Positions 1 to 8,542 of a DNA stretch of 64,000 bases are shown here, piece by piece. This DNA is from Streptomyces griseicoloratus (lineage in GTDB: Bacteria; Actinomycetota; Actinomycetes; Streptomycetales; Streptomycetaceae): assembly GCF_014534645.1 (NCBI RefSeq), contig NZ_JACVQF010000200.1, positions 62,001 to 126,000 on the forward strand, read 5' to 3'. Under the pieces are notes generated by a model, which saw only the letters and a list, made by a program, of their open reading frames with translations, did no database searches and was not told the DNA's origin. Each line of letters begins with the position of its first letter. Position 1 is the first letter of the stretch. The translations under genes were made by a program, and so were the position numbers.

Positions 1-26
1 TGGAGCGTCCTGCCACAAGCCCTCCA

Positions 27-42
27 AGTGGCCTAGACCAGT
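27..42. promoter_or_regulatory. dre-like DasR binding site
   Basis: Read on the minus strand, the 16 bases are ACTGGTCTAGGCCACT. This differs at one position from the DasR consensus as I remember it (ACTGGTCTAGACCACT). A further TAGACCA half-site follows directly at 43-49. DasR is the GntR-family repressor of GlcNAc and chitin metabolism in streptomycetes. The nearest gene in the window is a beta-N-acetylhexosaminidase starting 314 bases downstream, which fits that regulon. The distance is long, so the box may instead serve a gene left of the window. Confidence 0.65.
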
Positions 43-188
43 TAGACCACAACAGGCTACTCGTGAACCGGCGCCCATCGTCAAGGGGTTCGCCGTACGG
101 CACGATGCGACCCCGGGTCACCCCGGCGGCTCGTCACACCACCTACCGACCGATCGTCGCACCATGGATCGGCACTCGTTCCGCACCC

Positions 189-217
189 TTGACAGTCATC
201 GGATGTCTCTCTACGTT
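189..217 (+). promoter_or_regulatory. Putative housekeeping promoter of the hexosaminidase gene
   Basis: TTGACA at 189-194 is followed, after a 17-base spacer, by TACGTT at 212-217. That would give a leader of roughly 130 bases before the GTG/ATG region of the GH20 gene. It is a sequence match only. Apart from this and the dre-like box, positions 1-355 hold nothing I can recognise. Confidence 0.45.
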
Positions 218-355
218 TCCAGCTGACCGGCCCCCTCATGAGCCCACGAATCGGCAGAGAACATTGGGTGAATCAGCGACCCAGCGGCCGAGACACCCCA
301 TGGTGCCGGCCGTTCTGCGCTCACCCTGCCTGTCGACCGCCACCCCGGAGGCGCC

Positions 356-2572
356 ATGCGTCGCGTCATACCGGTGCTCGCCGCGATTCTCGCGGTCCTC
401 ACCGGGTCCTTCCTCTCCCCGGCCGTCGCCGACGAGCCCGGCTCGCAACAGGCCGACCCACCACCACCGGTGGTTCCCAGACCCACACAGTGGGACGCCC
501 TCGGCGGCACTGTCGCCCTCACCGAGCGCTCCCGGATCATCGTCGCCCCGCAGTCCCGTACCCGTACGGCCATGCCGTCCGGCCAGCAGGAGCTGCCGGG
601 ACCCGCCCGCCAGACCACGCATCAGCTCGCGACCCAACTGCAGAGCGAGGTCGAGCAGGTCAGTGGCCTGCGGCTCACCGTCACCAGCGCGCCCGTGGAA
701 CCGCGCCGGGGCGACATCCGGCTGCGGCTGACGGACGATCCCGACCTCGGCGCCGAGGGCTACCGGTTCGACAGCTCGGACGCCATCAGCGTCGACGCGG
801 CCACCACCCACGGCCTCTACTACGGGACGCGCACACTGCTGCAGACGCTGCGCGCCGACTCGGGCCACCGTGACGTGCCACGCGCCCGCAGCACCGACCG
901 GCCCACCCAGCGGATGCGGATGGTGCACCTCGACGCCGGCCGCAAGTACTGGACGATGGGCTACCTCGAGAACCTCGTCCGGCGGATGGGCGACCACAAG
1001 CTCAACACCCTCTTCCTGCATCTTTCCGAGTCGGAGGGCTTCCGCCTGTACAGCCCGAGGTTCCCGGGCCTGGCCGACCCGGACCACAGCTACAGCCGCG
1101 CCGACATCGAGCACCTGAAGACGTTCGCCGCCCGCCATCACGTCCAGGTGATGCCGGGTCTGGAGATCCCCGGGCACGCCACGGCGATCAGTAAGACCTT
1201 CGACATCGGCTTCGGCTCGGGCGAGAACCCGTGCACCGGCGCCCACACCCACTCCCATCTCACTCCCGACTGGATCATCGACATGACCAGTGAGAAGGCG
1301 GTCGAGACGACGAAGGCCATCGTGGACGAGTTCACGCGCTGGTTCGACGCCCCGCTGTTCTCGATCGGCGCCGAGGAGGTCCCCGGCCGGCTCGGCGACT
1401 GCCCCCGGGTCAAGGAGTTCCTGGCCGACGACCCGGAGGTCAGCACGCTCGGCGATCTCCTCAACCGTTACATCAACACCCTCGACGACGTGGTGACGAA
1501 GAACGGCAAACGCACCGCCGTCTACAACGGATCCGAACACATGGACGCACCGCAGCAGACGGTGCACGGCCCGGTCGTCTTCATCACCTGGGAGGGCACG
1601 GGCAGCGAACCGGCCATCCCCGGTCATGACGAAATCGCCATCGGGCCGTTCTACGTGACCCCGAACAACTACCACAATCTGTATCCGAACGAGTCCTGGA
1701 TGTACGACACATGGGCGCCGAGCACGGCGCCGGACATGCTCGGCTCGAGCGTGATGAACTGGGCCGACTACAACTTCTGGGCCGAAGACGGCTACTTCGA
1801 GCAGCACATGGCGATGCCGCGCGCCATCCTGGCCGACCGGACCTGGAACGGCTCCTCGACCCCGGGCTCCGTGGCCGGCTTCCGGGCCCTGGTGACACGC
1901 CTCGGCGATCCACCCGGCGTCCGGCCGGCCCCCGAGAAGCCGCGCGTGGACGACGGACGGCCCAGCCACCACTGGACGTTCGACGAGGCGTCGTACCCCA
2001 GCGGATGGACGTACGCCAGCCGGCCACCCCAGACGATCATGGCGGAGGACATCGCGGGCGGCCTGCCCGGCACCTCGTACATCATCAACAATCCGGAGCT
2101 GGTCGACGACGGCGTACGCGGTCAGGCCTTCCGCTTCGACCACGACCGTGACGGAGTGGGCTTCGGCGGTCTGGACGTGGCCGAACCGTGGACCGTGTCC
2201 ACCTGGGTCAGGCTCACCGAACGGACCGGTGATCAGGTGCTGCTCAGCTCCGAGTCCGGCGCCCTGAAGCTGCAGCAGTACGGCACCGGCAAGGTCGGTT
2301 TCACCCGCTACGGCGACGCCGATCACAGCTTCGACTACACGCTGCCGCTCGCCCGGTGGGTCCAGCTGACCTGGGTGGCCGAGCCGGGACGCACCACCTT
2401 GTACGCCGACGGGACGCGGGTCGGCACCATCGACGCGTCCGTGCCGCTGCCGATGCGCTCGATCGGAACCCCGAAGGTGAGCCTGCGGGGTGACCTCGAC
2501 GAGGTCGTCACCTGGGACGAGGCACTCACCGCCGGCCAGGTCCGGGGGCGGTTCGCCGCGTACCGCCGCTGA
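356..2572 (+). CDS. Secreted beta-N-acetylhexosaminidase (GH20) with C-terminal LamG-type domain
   Basis: This 738-residue secreted glycosidase probably releases terminal N-acetylhexosamines from chito-oligosaccharides or glycans. The first 25 or so residues are a signal peptide (basic start, long hydrophobic stretch, A-D cleavage region). Residues about 35-170 match the GH20 N-terminal domain and 180-510 the catalytic TIM barrel (HLDAGRKYW, LFLHLSESEGFRLYS, PGLEIPGHA). Residues about 560-735 look like a LamG/concanavalin-like carbohydrate-binding domain. The start is fixed by GGAGG five bases before ATG. One oddity: the usual catalytic Asp-Glu pair reads Glu340-Glu341 (SIGAEEVP), so the residue that orients the substrate acetamido group is Glu rather than Asp. 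A dre-like site upstream suggests DasR control. Confidence 0.85.
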   Translation: MRRVIPVLAAILAVLTGSFLSPAVADEPGSQQADPPPPVVPRPTQWDALGGTVALTERSRIIVAPQSRTRTAMPSGQQELPGPARQTTHQLATQLQSEVEQVSGLRLTVTSAPVEPRRGDIRLRLTDDPDLGAEGYRFDSSDAISVDAATTHGLYYGTRTLLQTLRADSGHRDVPRARSTDRPTQRMRMVHLDAGRKYWTMGYLENLVRRMGDHKLNTLFLHLSESEGFRLYSPRFPGLADPDHSYSRADIEHLKTFAARHHVQVMPGLEIPGHATAISKTFDIGFGSGENPCTGAHTHSHLTPDWIIDMTSEKAVETTKAIVDEFTRWFDAPLFSIGAEEVPGRLGDCPRVKEFLADDPEVSTLGDLLNRYINTLDDVVTKNGKRTAVYNGSEHMDAPQQTVHGPVVFITWEGTGSEPAIPGHDEIAIGPFYVTPNNYHNLYPNESWMYDTWAPSTAPDMLGSSVMNWADYNFWAEDGYFEQHMAMPRAILADRTWNGSSTPGSVAGFRALVTRLGDPPGVRPAPEKPRVDDGRPSHHWTFDEASYPSGWTYASRPPQTIMAEDIAGGLPGTSYIINNPELVDDGVRGQAFRFDHDRDGVGFGGLDVAEPWTVSTWVRLTERTGDQVLLSSESGALKLQQYGTGKVGFTRYGDADHSFDYTLPLARWVQLTWVAEPGRTTLYADGTRVGTIDASVPLPMRSIGTPKVSLRGDLDEVVTWDEALTAGQVRGRFAAYRR

Positions 2573-2577
2573 CCCTT

Positions 2578-2595
2578 TACGCCGTCGACGGCGTA
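2578..2595. terminator. Palindromic hairpin between convergent genes
   Basis: TACGCCGTC and its exact complement GACGGCGTA form a perfect 18-base palindrome six bases after the hexosaminidase stop and ahead of the convergent fuconolactonase stop. It has no loop of its own and no T-run, so it would act as a weak or bidirectional terminator at best. Confidence 0.4.
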
Positions 2596-2665
2596 GATGT
2601 CCAGTGGATGAATACGACGAGCCGTGCTCGGGGGACCATTGCCGCAGGGCCATGGGGCGCGTCCT

Positions 2666-3592
2666 TCACGGGCTGTGTGGGTCGTGATGCGGGTCGCTCG
2701 GACCTGGTCCCGTCGCGCCGGCACAGCCCGTCGGCGCATCGTGCAGCCCATAAGTACGGCGAGCGGTCGTGCCGAAGACGGCCGACCGCTCGTGCTTTTC
2801 GAGGTCCGAAGTGAGGTCTGCCATGACCTGCGTCACCTCCTTGTACGAAGCGGCCAGGGTGCACACCGGCCAGTCGGACCCGAACATGGCGCGATCGGGG
2901 CCGAACTCGTCCAGCACCGTTTGCACATACGGGCGCAGGTCGTCGATGGTCCACGAGTCCCAGCGGGCCTCCGTCACCAGCCCCGAGAGCTTGCACACGG
3001 TGTTGGGCAGTGCGGCGAAACGCCGCACGTAAGCGGCCCAGGGCTCTCGCTCTCCCGTCACGATCGCCGGCTTGCCCGCGTGGTCGAGGACGAAGGTCAG
3101 CTGCGGCAGCAGGGCGGCGGCTCGGATCGCTGCGGGGAGCTGCCGCTCCACGATGACCAGGTCATAGGCGAGGCCCGCTGCGGCGACCGCGGCCAGCCCG
3201 CGCAGCACATCCTGGCGGAGCAGCCATTCCGGGTCGGGCTCGTTCTGCACCTGGTGGCGGATGCCCACGAGGTGCCGGCCACCGGGCAGGTTCCGCAGGT
3301 GCGCGAGTGCCTCGTCGACGTCCGGGGCGGTCAGGTCGGTCCAGCCGACGACTCCGGTGACGAGTCGGCCTTCTTCCGCGAGCGAGAGGAGCTCGGGCGT
3401 CTCTTCCGCGACGGTGACGGTCTGGACCAGCACCGTTGAGGTGACACCGGCCTCGCGGGCCGCGGGTGTCAGATCGTCGAGGCTGAAGGAGCGCCTCAAG
3501 GGCTTGAGCTCCTCGCCGCGGATCCAGTCCTGGTCGCGGACGGCGAGGTCCCACACGTGGTGATGCGCGTCGACGAGGCCGGTCGCTGTCAC
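2666..3592 (-). CDS. L-fuconolactonase-type amidohydrolase
   Basis: A 308-residue metal-dependent hydrolase of the amidohydrolase-2 family. It should open L-fuconolactone to L-fuconate in the cytoplasm. The N-terminus carries the metal-binding signature D8-A-H10-H11-H12-V-W, and the C-terminal half has MFGSDWPVC, the region of the catalytic Asp in this family. Translation starts at a GTG whose bases overlap the mutarotase stop by four (GTGA), so the two are translationally coupled. The last 30 residues are a low-complexity Gly/Pro/His tail. The substrate is assigned from the neighbouring fuconate dehydratase; a rhamnono-lactone role is the main alternative. Confidence 0.75.
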   Translation of the reverse strand: MTATGLVDAHHHVWDLAVRDQDWIRGEELKPLRRSFSLDDLTPAAREAGVTSTVLVQTVTVAEETPELLSLAEEGRLVTGVVGWTDLTAPDVDEALAHLRNLPGGRHLVGIRHQVQNEPDPEWLLRQDVLRGLAAVAAAGLAYDLVIVERQLPAAIRAAALLPQLTFVLDHAGKPAIVTGEREPWAAYVRRFAALPNTVCKLSGLVTEARWDSWTIDDLRPYVQTVLDEFGPDRAMFGSDWPVCTLAASYKEVTQVMADLTSDLEKHERSAVFGTTARRTYGLHDAPTGCAGATGPGPSDPHHDPHSP

Positions 3593-3900
3593 AGGGACCA
3601 GACCGCAGTCATGCCGGCGGTGGCGCCGTCACTGCTGTAGTCGTGCACGACGTCGAGGAGGTCGGCCATGCGGGCCTGCCAGGCCACGTTCACCGGAAGG
3701 TGTTCCAGCCTGCCGATGAGCCGGGTGTAGTCCTCGCATTCGATGAGGTGGAACAGGTCCGTTCCGCTGCGCCAGATGGTCCAGGAGGTGGCCCCCGCGT
3801 TTCGGATGGCCTCGGTCAGCTCGTCCGGTACATGACGGTGCGCAGCCTCGTATTCGGAGATCCGGTCGGCGCGCACCTTGGTGTGCAGGGCGACTCTCAT
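3589..3900 (-). CDS. L-rhamnose/L-fucose mutarotase (RhaM-like)
   Basis: A 103-residue ferredoxin-like-fold mutarotase that interconverts anomers of a 6-deoxyhexose so the dehydrogenase receives the right form. Family hallmarks seen are the start RVALHTKVR, the EYEAAHRHVPDEL helix with the catalytic His, and the WTIWR and LFHLIECEDY strands. I chose the ATG at 3898-3900 because homologous sequence begins there; longer in-frame starts only add non-family residues. It overlaps the fuconolactonase start by four bases. It lies 136 bases downstream of the aldo/keto reductase, and that gap contains an apparent lutA scrap. Confidence 0.8.
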   Translation of the reverse strand: MRVALHTKVRADRISEYEAAHRHVPDELTEAIRNAGATSWTIWRSGTDLFHLIECEDYTRLIGRLEHLPVNVAWQARMADLLDVVHDYSSDGATAGMTAVWSL

Positions 3901-3989
3901 GCGCTTTCCTTTGCGTGCGGGGAGACAAGGACGGGGCGGATATGAGGTGAGCGGAACGCCGGCCGTGAGGCGGGAGAGCCGTGTCGGTG

Positions 3990-4046
3990 TTGAGCACGAT
4001 CGTTCCAGTGCTCGTTGAGGCAGGTGGCGAAGAGCGCTATGCGCAC
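3990..4046 (-). pseudogene. Remnant of the start of a lutA-like gene (lactate utilisation)
   Basis: Directly overlapping the stop codon of the aldo/keto reductase is a GTG-initiated frame reading VRIALFATCLNEHW. This closely resembles the conserved N-terminus of LutA-type iron-sulfur oxidoreductases (MRIALFATCxND). The similarity ends after about 14 residues and the frame then runs through unrelated sequence. In many organisms lutABC genes accompany fucose or rhamnose pathways that release lactate. The best reading is a deletion that removed lutABC and left only the coupled start. The stretch is short, so chance similarity is possible. Confidence 0.4.
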
Positions 4047-5050
4047 GGCGTTTCTCCTTCCGGCACCGGAACATCGGCGGGCAGGAGTCCTTCCTCGCGC
4101 AGCTCGGCCCACAGGTCATCGGGCACGGAGGTGGCGAGCATCGCCGCCGCGTCCTGCACCTCGTACCGGGAACGTGCGCCGACGAGCACGGTGGCGACTG
4201 CCGGGTGCCCCAGCGGGAAGCGCAGGGCCAGAGCCCTCAGTGGCACGCCATGGCGTTCGGCCACGGTCTGGATGCTCAGGGCTCGCTGCACGAGCTCCGG
4301 GGGCGCTGCCCGGTAGTCGTAGGTGGCACCGGGCTTGGGGTCTGCGAGCAGGCCGGAGTTGAACACGCCTCCGATGACGACGCTCTTGCGTCGGGCCTGT
4401 GCCTCGGGCAGAAGGGTGCCGAGGGCGTCCTGGTCCAGCAGGGTGTACCGGCCGGCGCAGAGCACCGCATCGACGTCGGTGTCGCGGACGAAGCGTGTCA
4501 GGAGCGACGTCTGGTTCATGCCGACTCCGATGGCGGAGACGACACCCTCCGCACGGAGTCGTTCCAGCTCGGGGTAGGCCTCCTTGAGTGCCTGGTCCAT
4601 GTGGTCGTCGGGATCGTGCAGGTAGACCACGTCGATCCGGTCGAGGCCGAGGCGGCGCAGACTCTCGCCGATGCTGCGGCGTACGCCTCGGGCGCTGAAG
4701 TCCCAGACCCTGCGATGGTCGGCAGGGACGGCGAATCCGTGCGCGAGGTCGTCCCCCTTCACCGGGATCGGCTGGAGGATGCGGCCGACCTTGGTCGACA
4801 GGACGTAGTCGCGGCGGGGGCGGGGGCGCAAGGCTGCGCCGAGCCGCCTCTCGGAGAGCCCGAGCCCGTAGTGCGGAGCCGTGTCGAAGTAGCGGATTCC
4901 CGCGTCCCAGGCCGCGTCCACGGCGCCCGCGCCCTGAGCGGGGGTCACTTCGCTGTAGAGGTTTCCCATGGCCGCGGCCCCGAAGGAGAGCCGGGTGACA
5001 GGCACGCCACTCGGTCCGAGCGTGGTCCGGGCGAAATGGGGGGCATGCAT
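4037..5050 (-). CDS. Aldo/keto reductase, L-fucose (D-threo-aldose) 1-dehydrogenase type
   Basis: A 337-residue AKR expected to oxidise L-fucose to its lactone with NAD(P). The AKR catalytic residues are visible: D56 and Y61 in RYFDTAPHYGLG, K87 in STKVGR, and a His in VVYLHDPDD. LSERRLGAALR and the GGVFNSGLLADP segment are typical of the fucose/threo-aldose dehydrogenase branch. The start is set by GAAAGG eight bases before ATG; a longer in-frame extension upstream overlaps the preceding SDR gene and has no family similarity. It follows the SDR stop by ten bases, so both sit in one transcript. Confidence 0.8.
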   Translation of the reverse strand: MHAPHFARTTLGPSGVPVTRLSFGAAAMGNLYSEVTPAQGAGAVDAAWDAGIRYFDTAPHYGLGLSERRLGAALRPRPRRDYVLSTKVGRILQPIPVKGDDLAHGFAVPADHRRVWDFSARGVRRSIGESLRRLGLDRIDVVYLHDPDDHMDQALKEAYPELERLRAEGVVSAIGVGMNQTSLLTRFVRDTDVDAVLCAGRYTLLDQDALGTLLPEAQARRKSVVIGGVFNSGLLADPKPGATYDYRAAPPELVQRALSIQTVAERHGVPLRALALRFPLGHPAVATVLVGARSRYEVQDAAAMLATSVPDDLWAELREEGLLPADVPVPEGETPCA

Positions 5051-5060
5051 GAGATGCCTT

Positions 5061-5825
5061 TCAGTGAGCTGCCGGACGCAGCCGCAGACCGGCCATTCCG
5101 CCGTCCACGGCAAGCGCGGATCCGGTGACGGAGCCTGCGGCAGGCCCGGCCAGGTAGGCGATCGCTTCGGCCACTTCGTGCGCTGTGACGAGACGTCCCG
5201 AGGGCTGGCGGGCCTCCAGGGCAGCGCGTTCGGCCGCCGGGTCCTGTGCGGCAGCGAGCAGACGGCCCACCCAAGGGGTGTCGACCGTGCCCGGATTGAC
5301 GCAGTTGACACGGATGCCTTCACGGATGTGGTCGGCGGCCATCGCGAGGGTCAGGGACAACACGGCGCCCTTACTGGCGCTGTAGAGGGCGCGCTGCGGC
5401 AGTCCGGCGGTCGCCGCGATGGAGCAGGTGTTGACCACGGCGGCGGAGCGGGAGCGCCTCAGATGGGGCAGCGCGGCGCGGCTGGTGCGGACGATTCCCA
5501 TCACGTTGATGTCGAACACTCTCCGCCATTGGGCGTCGTCGTTGTCCTCGATGGTGCCGATCGCACCGACGCCGGCGTTGTTCACGAGGATGTCGATGCC
5601 GCCGAGGTCCGCGGCCGCTGCGTCGACGGCGCGCCGCACGGAGGGGTCGTCGCCGACGTCTGCCCGGTACCGGCGCAGCGGGGAGGGAGCTGCGCCGGGT
5701 TCGAGGTCGAGGACGGCGACATCGGCGCCACGTGCGGCGAGCAGTTCGGCGGTGGCGAGGCCGATGCCGGAGGCGCCGCCGGTCACGATGGCCTTCAGGC
5801 CGCTCAGGGCGGTCGGCTGTGTCAT
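5061..5825 (-). CDS. SDR dehydrogenase, probable 2-keto-3-deoxy-L-fuconate dehydrogenase
   Basis: A 254-residue classical short-chain dehydrogenase. It has the cofactor motif TGGASGIG at residues 15-22, the NNAG motif (ILVNNAGVG), the catalytic YSASK near residue 152 and a PGTVDTPW loop. In this operon it should oxidise 2-keto-3-deoxy-L-fuconate at C4 to the 2,4-diketo acid. Its ATG overlaps the fuconate dehydratase stop by four bases (ATGA). Substrate choice rests on position; the fold and NAD(P) use are clear from sequence. Confidence 0.8.
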   Translation of the reverse strand: MTQPTALSGLKAIVTGGASGIGLATAELLAARGADVAVLDLEPGAAPSPLRRYRADVGDDPSVRRAVDAAAADLGGIDILVNNAGVGAIGTIEDNDDAQWRRVFDINVMGIVRTSRAALPHLRRSRSAAVVNTCSIAATAGLPQRALYSASKGAVLSLTLAMAADHIREGIRVNCVNPGTVDTPWVGRLLAAAQDPAAERAALEARQPSGRLVTAHEVAEAIAYLAGPAAGSVTGSALAVDGGMAGLRLRPAAH

Positions 5826-7162
5826 GAGGAGGTCTCCGGTGTGAGGGCTCGGTCGGCGGTCCAGAAGGTGCCGTTCGGGTAGGCGTAGGCGGTAAGGGTT
5901 CCGGGGTGCATCTCGGCGGAGAACCCGGCCGCCGCCGGTGCCTGGTAGTGACCGTCTCGGATGAGCACTGGCGTGACGAAGTGCTCGTGCAGGTGGTCGA
6001 CGAATTCGATGACTCTGTTCTCCGTGGTGCCGGAGAGGGCGACGTAGTCGAACATCGACAGATGCTGGACCAGTTCGCAGAGGCCGACTCCGCCTGCGTG
6101 CGGGCACACGGGTACCCCGAACTTGGCGGCGAGGAGGAGGATGGCGAGGTTCTCGTTGACGCCTCCGACGCGGGTGGCGTCGATCTGGAGGAAGTCGATG
6201 GCTCCGGCCTGGAGCAGTTGTTTGAAGACGACCCGATTCTGGACGTGCTCCCCGGTGGCGACCTTGACAGGGGTCACGTTGGCCCGGACGGTGGCGTGGC
6301 CGAGGATGTCATCGGGGCTGGTCGGCTCCTCGATCCAGTAAGGGTCGAACTCCGAGAGCGCTTTGGTCCATTCGATGGCCTCGGGAACGTTCCACCGCTG
6401 GTTGGCGTCGATCGCGATGCGAATACCGGGGCCCACGGCGGACCGGGCCGTGCGCATGCGCCGGATGTCGTCCTCCAGGTCGGCGCCGACCTTGAGTTTG
6501 ATCTGGGTGAAGCCGTCGGCCACCGCACGGCGGGCGAGGCGGGTGAGCTTCTCGTCGGAGTAGCCGAGCCAGCCGGGCGACGTCGTATAGGCAGGGTATC
6601 CGCGTGCGAGCAGCCGCTCCCGGCGCGCGTCGGAACCATTTCTGCCGGCAGTCAGGAGGCGGAGCGCGTCGCCGGGAGTGAGCACATCGGCGATGTAGCG
6701 GAAATCCACCTGCGAGACGAGCCATTCCGGTGTGGCATCGGCGAGAAAACGCCACAGCGGCTTGTGGGCACGCTTGGCGGCAAGATCCCACGCCGCGTTG
6801 ACAACCGCCCCGACGGCCATATGCATGACGCCCTTCTCGGGGCCGAGCCAGCGCAGCTGGCTGTCGCCCGTCAGATGGCGAGCAAGTGACCCGGGGTCGG
6901 CACACAGGGCGTCCACGTCCCGTCCGACGAGGTGGGGTGCGAGCGCGTCAATGGCGGCAACCTGGACGTCGTTGCCCCGTCCGGTAGTGAAGGCGAACCC
7001 GTGGCCTTCCAGGCCGTCCTCGGCGTTCGTGCGCAGCACGACGTAGGCAGCCGAGTAGTCGGGGTCGGGGTTCATGGCGTCGGAGCCGTCCAGCTCCCGG
7101 GAAGTGGGGAAGCGGATGTCGTGAGTCTCGACGGCCGTGATCCTGGCGCTGACCGAAGTCAT
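5822..7162 (-). CDS. fucD: L-fuconate dehydratase (enolase superfamily)
   Basis: A 446-residue enolase-superfamily enzyme that dehydrates L-fuconate to 2-keto-3-deoxy-L-fuconate. The family signatures are nearly intact: [23 protein letters not shown] at the N-terminus, the K222-L-K224 acid/base pair, metal ligands D252, E278 and E305, and H355 in the [10 protein letters not shown] segment. The length equals that of characterised fuconate dehydratases. It lies 15 bases after the broken hydrolase gene and is preceded by AAAGG ten bases before ATG. This is the most diagnostic gene of the operon and defines the pathway as fucose rather than rhamnose. Confidence 0.9.
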   Translation of the reverse strand: MTSVSARITAVETHDIRFPTSRELDGSDAMNPDPDYSAAYVVLRTNAEDGLEGHGFAFTTGRGNDVQVAAIDALAPHLVGRDVDALCADPGSLARHLTGDSQLRWLGPEKGVMHMAVGAVVNAAWDLAAKRAHKPLWRFLADATPEWLVSQVDFRYIADVLTPGDALRLLTAGRNGSDARRERLLARGYPAYTTSPGWLGYSDEKLTRLARRAVADGFTQIKLKVGADLEDDIRRMRTARSAVGPGIRIAIDANQRWNVPEAIEWTKALSEFDPYWIEEPTSPDDILGHATVRANVTPVKVATGEHVQNRVVFKQLLQAGAIDFLQIDATRVGGVNENLAILLLAAKFGVPVCPHAGGVGLCELVQHLSMFDYVALSGTTENRVIEFVDHLHEHFVTPVLIRDGHYQAPAAAGFSAEMHPGTLTAYAYPNGTFWTADRALTPETSS

Positions 7163-7176
7163 GTGCGTGCGGCCTT

Positions 7177-7899
7177 TCAGGCTTGGACGAAGGTCTGGCG
7201 CCGGCTGCCGAGCCCGTCGATGGACAGGTCGACGATGTCGCCGGGGCGCAGGTGGGGCGTGCCGGGCAGGCCGAGGACGACACCGGCCGGTGTGCCGGTG
7301 TCGATGACGTCGCCGGGCCTGAGAACCATGTAGACCCGCGTTCCGGGACGTCGTTGCTGACGGGGAATCCTGCGATGTGGGCCAGGCCGTCCTCGGGGCC
7401 CTCCAGGTAGCGCGCGGTCCGGCCCACGACGACGGCCGGCCCGACCTCCCGGTCCGTCTTGACCGATCCGCGTGGACCGAGGACGTCGTCGTACGGCCCT
7501 ACGACCGTGTCCGGGTTCCTCATGAAGACCACGGGCCGGTCGGGGATCGACGCACGTCGATCTCGTGTTCCCAGTACGGCCGGTCGCGGTACGGGCCGGC
7601 GCAGCCCTCACCCGTGTCGCTGAACGCGAATCGGGGGCGAGGTTCGCGGTGGCCAGTGGAGTGCCGACGCCGGGGAGCCGCCGCGGCAGACGGTCGAGCT
7701 GCGCACCGGCGCTGGTGCCCTCGACCGTGATCCGTCCCGTCCGCCCGGACACCCGTAAGGCGTCCTGCCCATCGTGGCGCGCGACCGTACGGAGCCCGGT
7801 CCGGTCCCTGTGGTCCGGCAGCCGCCGTCTCAGGACCTCCTGGGCCGCTTCCTCGGCTTCGGCGGCCGACGCGAGGTACGTGCGGCGGGGCATGTGCAT
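7177..7899 (-). pseudogene. Broken fumarylacetoacetate-hydrolase-family gene (2,4-diketo-3-deoxyfuconate hydrolase)
   Basis: FAH-family sequence is split over reading frames. One frame gives [19 protein letters not shown], then [16 protein letters not shown] and [12 protein letters not shown]. Another frame, joined directly, gives [19 protein letters not shown] and ends in a normal C-terminus ([13 protein letters not shown]). Between VSNDVPER and MVLRPGD the roughly 70 residues of a normal family member are missing, along with a frame change, and the region upstream of RPVVFM is also scrambled. The original start at 7899 still has GGGAGG. The intact enzyme would cleave 2,4-diketo-3-deoxyfuconate to pyruvate and lactate, so the last step encoded here is lost. 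Confidence 0.75.
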
Positions 7900-7947
7900 G
7901 AGAGCCTCCCGAACGGGTCGAGTCGAGCCGACTTCGTCAGACCTCCC

Positions 7948-8032
7948 ATGTATCGGATGCATAGCGGTCTCAGTCACGAAAAACGTCGAACCTCCACCCA
8001 CCTTGACGGCCGATAGATCCGATCTCTAGGTT
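7948..8032. promoter_or_regulatory. Divergent operator-promoter region of the fucose cluster
   Basis: Two near-palindromes share the core ATCSGAT: ATGTATCGGATGCAT at 7948-7962 (13 of 14 arm bases pair up to one mismatch) and AGATCCGATCT at 8015-8025. The second sits inside the 18-base spacer between TTGACG (8003-8008) and TAGGTT (8027-8032), a plausible plus-strand promoter reading into the truncated second dehydratase. The first lies just upstream of the minus-strand operon start. The pattern suits a GntR-type repressor, but no such gene is adjacent. Confidence 0.45.
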
Positions 8033-8061
8033 ACCCGTGAATTCGTCAGGCGAGGAGCCTC

Positions 8062-8373
8062 ATGTCCAGGATCCCTGGCATCAGTTCGACCGACCTGCGC
8101 TTCCCCACCTCACACATGCTCGACGCCTCCGACGCGGTGAACACCGACCCGGACTGCTCGGGGGCTCATCTCCGCGGCTGGAGAGATGCGGACGGCGGCC
8201 TCCAGGAACAGTCCTTCGCCTCCACGATCGGCCACGGCAACGACGTCCGACGGACGCGAGGCGCGGCCGTCACCCGGCGCACGACCGCGACAGCGACCCG
8301 GACCGGCGGGCAGGCCACTGTGCAGCAGCCTGCGGCGGGGCGTGAGTGGCAGCTGCCGCGGCAGGTGAACTGA
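8062..8373 (+). pseudogene. Truncated second fuconate dehydratase gene
   Basis: The predicted start SSTDLRFPTSHMLDASDAVN, followed by TDPDCSGAHL and then ASTIGHGNDV, tracks the first 66 residues of the intact fuconate dehydratase encoded at 5822-7162 ([25 protein letters not shown]). Similarity stops near position 8250, and the rest up to the stop at 8373 is unrelated. The real enzyme needs about 440 residues, so this is a relic lacking the barrel and every catalytic residue. It is divergent from the fucose operon across the operator region. From 8374 to 8542 I see only the leader of the next gene. Confidence 0.7.
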
Positions 8374-8542
8374 CGCGATCGGATGAACAGGCCGGAGTGG
8401 CGCCCTGCCCGGAAGAGCCGGCCTGGTATCCCGGGGGTATCGCGGTTCGTCGGGCCGTCATGTTGCTGGACGGTCGTGAGTCCCCCACATGCCGTCGACG
8501 CAGCCGGTTCCGGGTAGCACGGCTGATTCTTGAAGGGGTGCC

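Noticed and set aside
236-2653. 805-codon open frame antisense to the hexosaminidase gene
   Set aside because: It is an artefact of GC-rich third positions; the protein lacks motifs and the plus-strand gene is clearly GH20.
2666-7162. The operon as an L-rhamnose pathway
   Set aside because: The mutarotase and lactonase alone could suggest rhamnose, but the dehydratase is unmistakably of the fuconate type.
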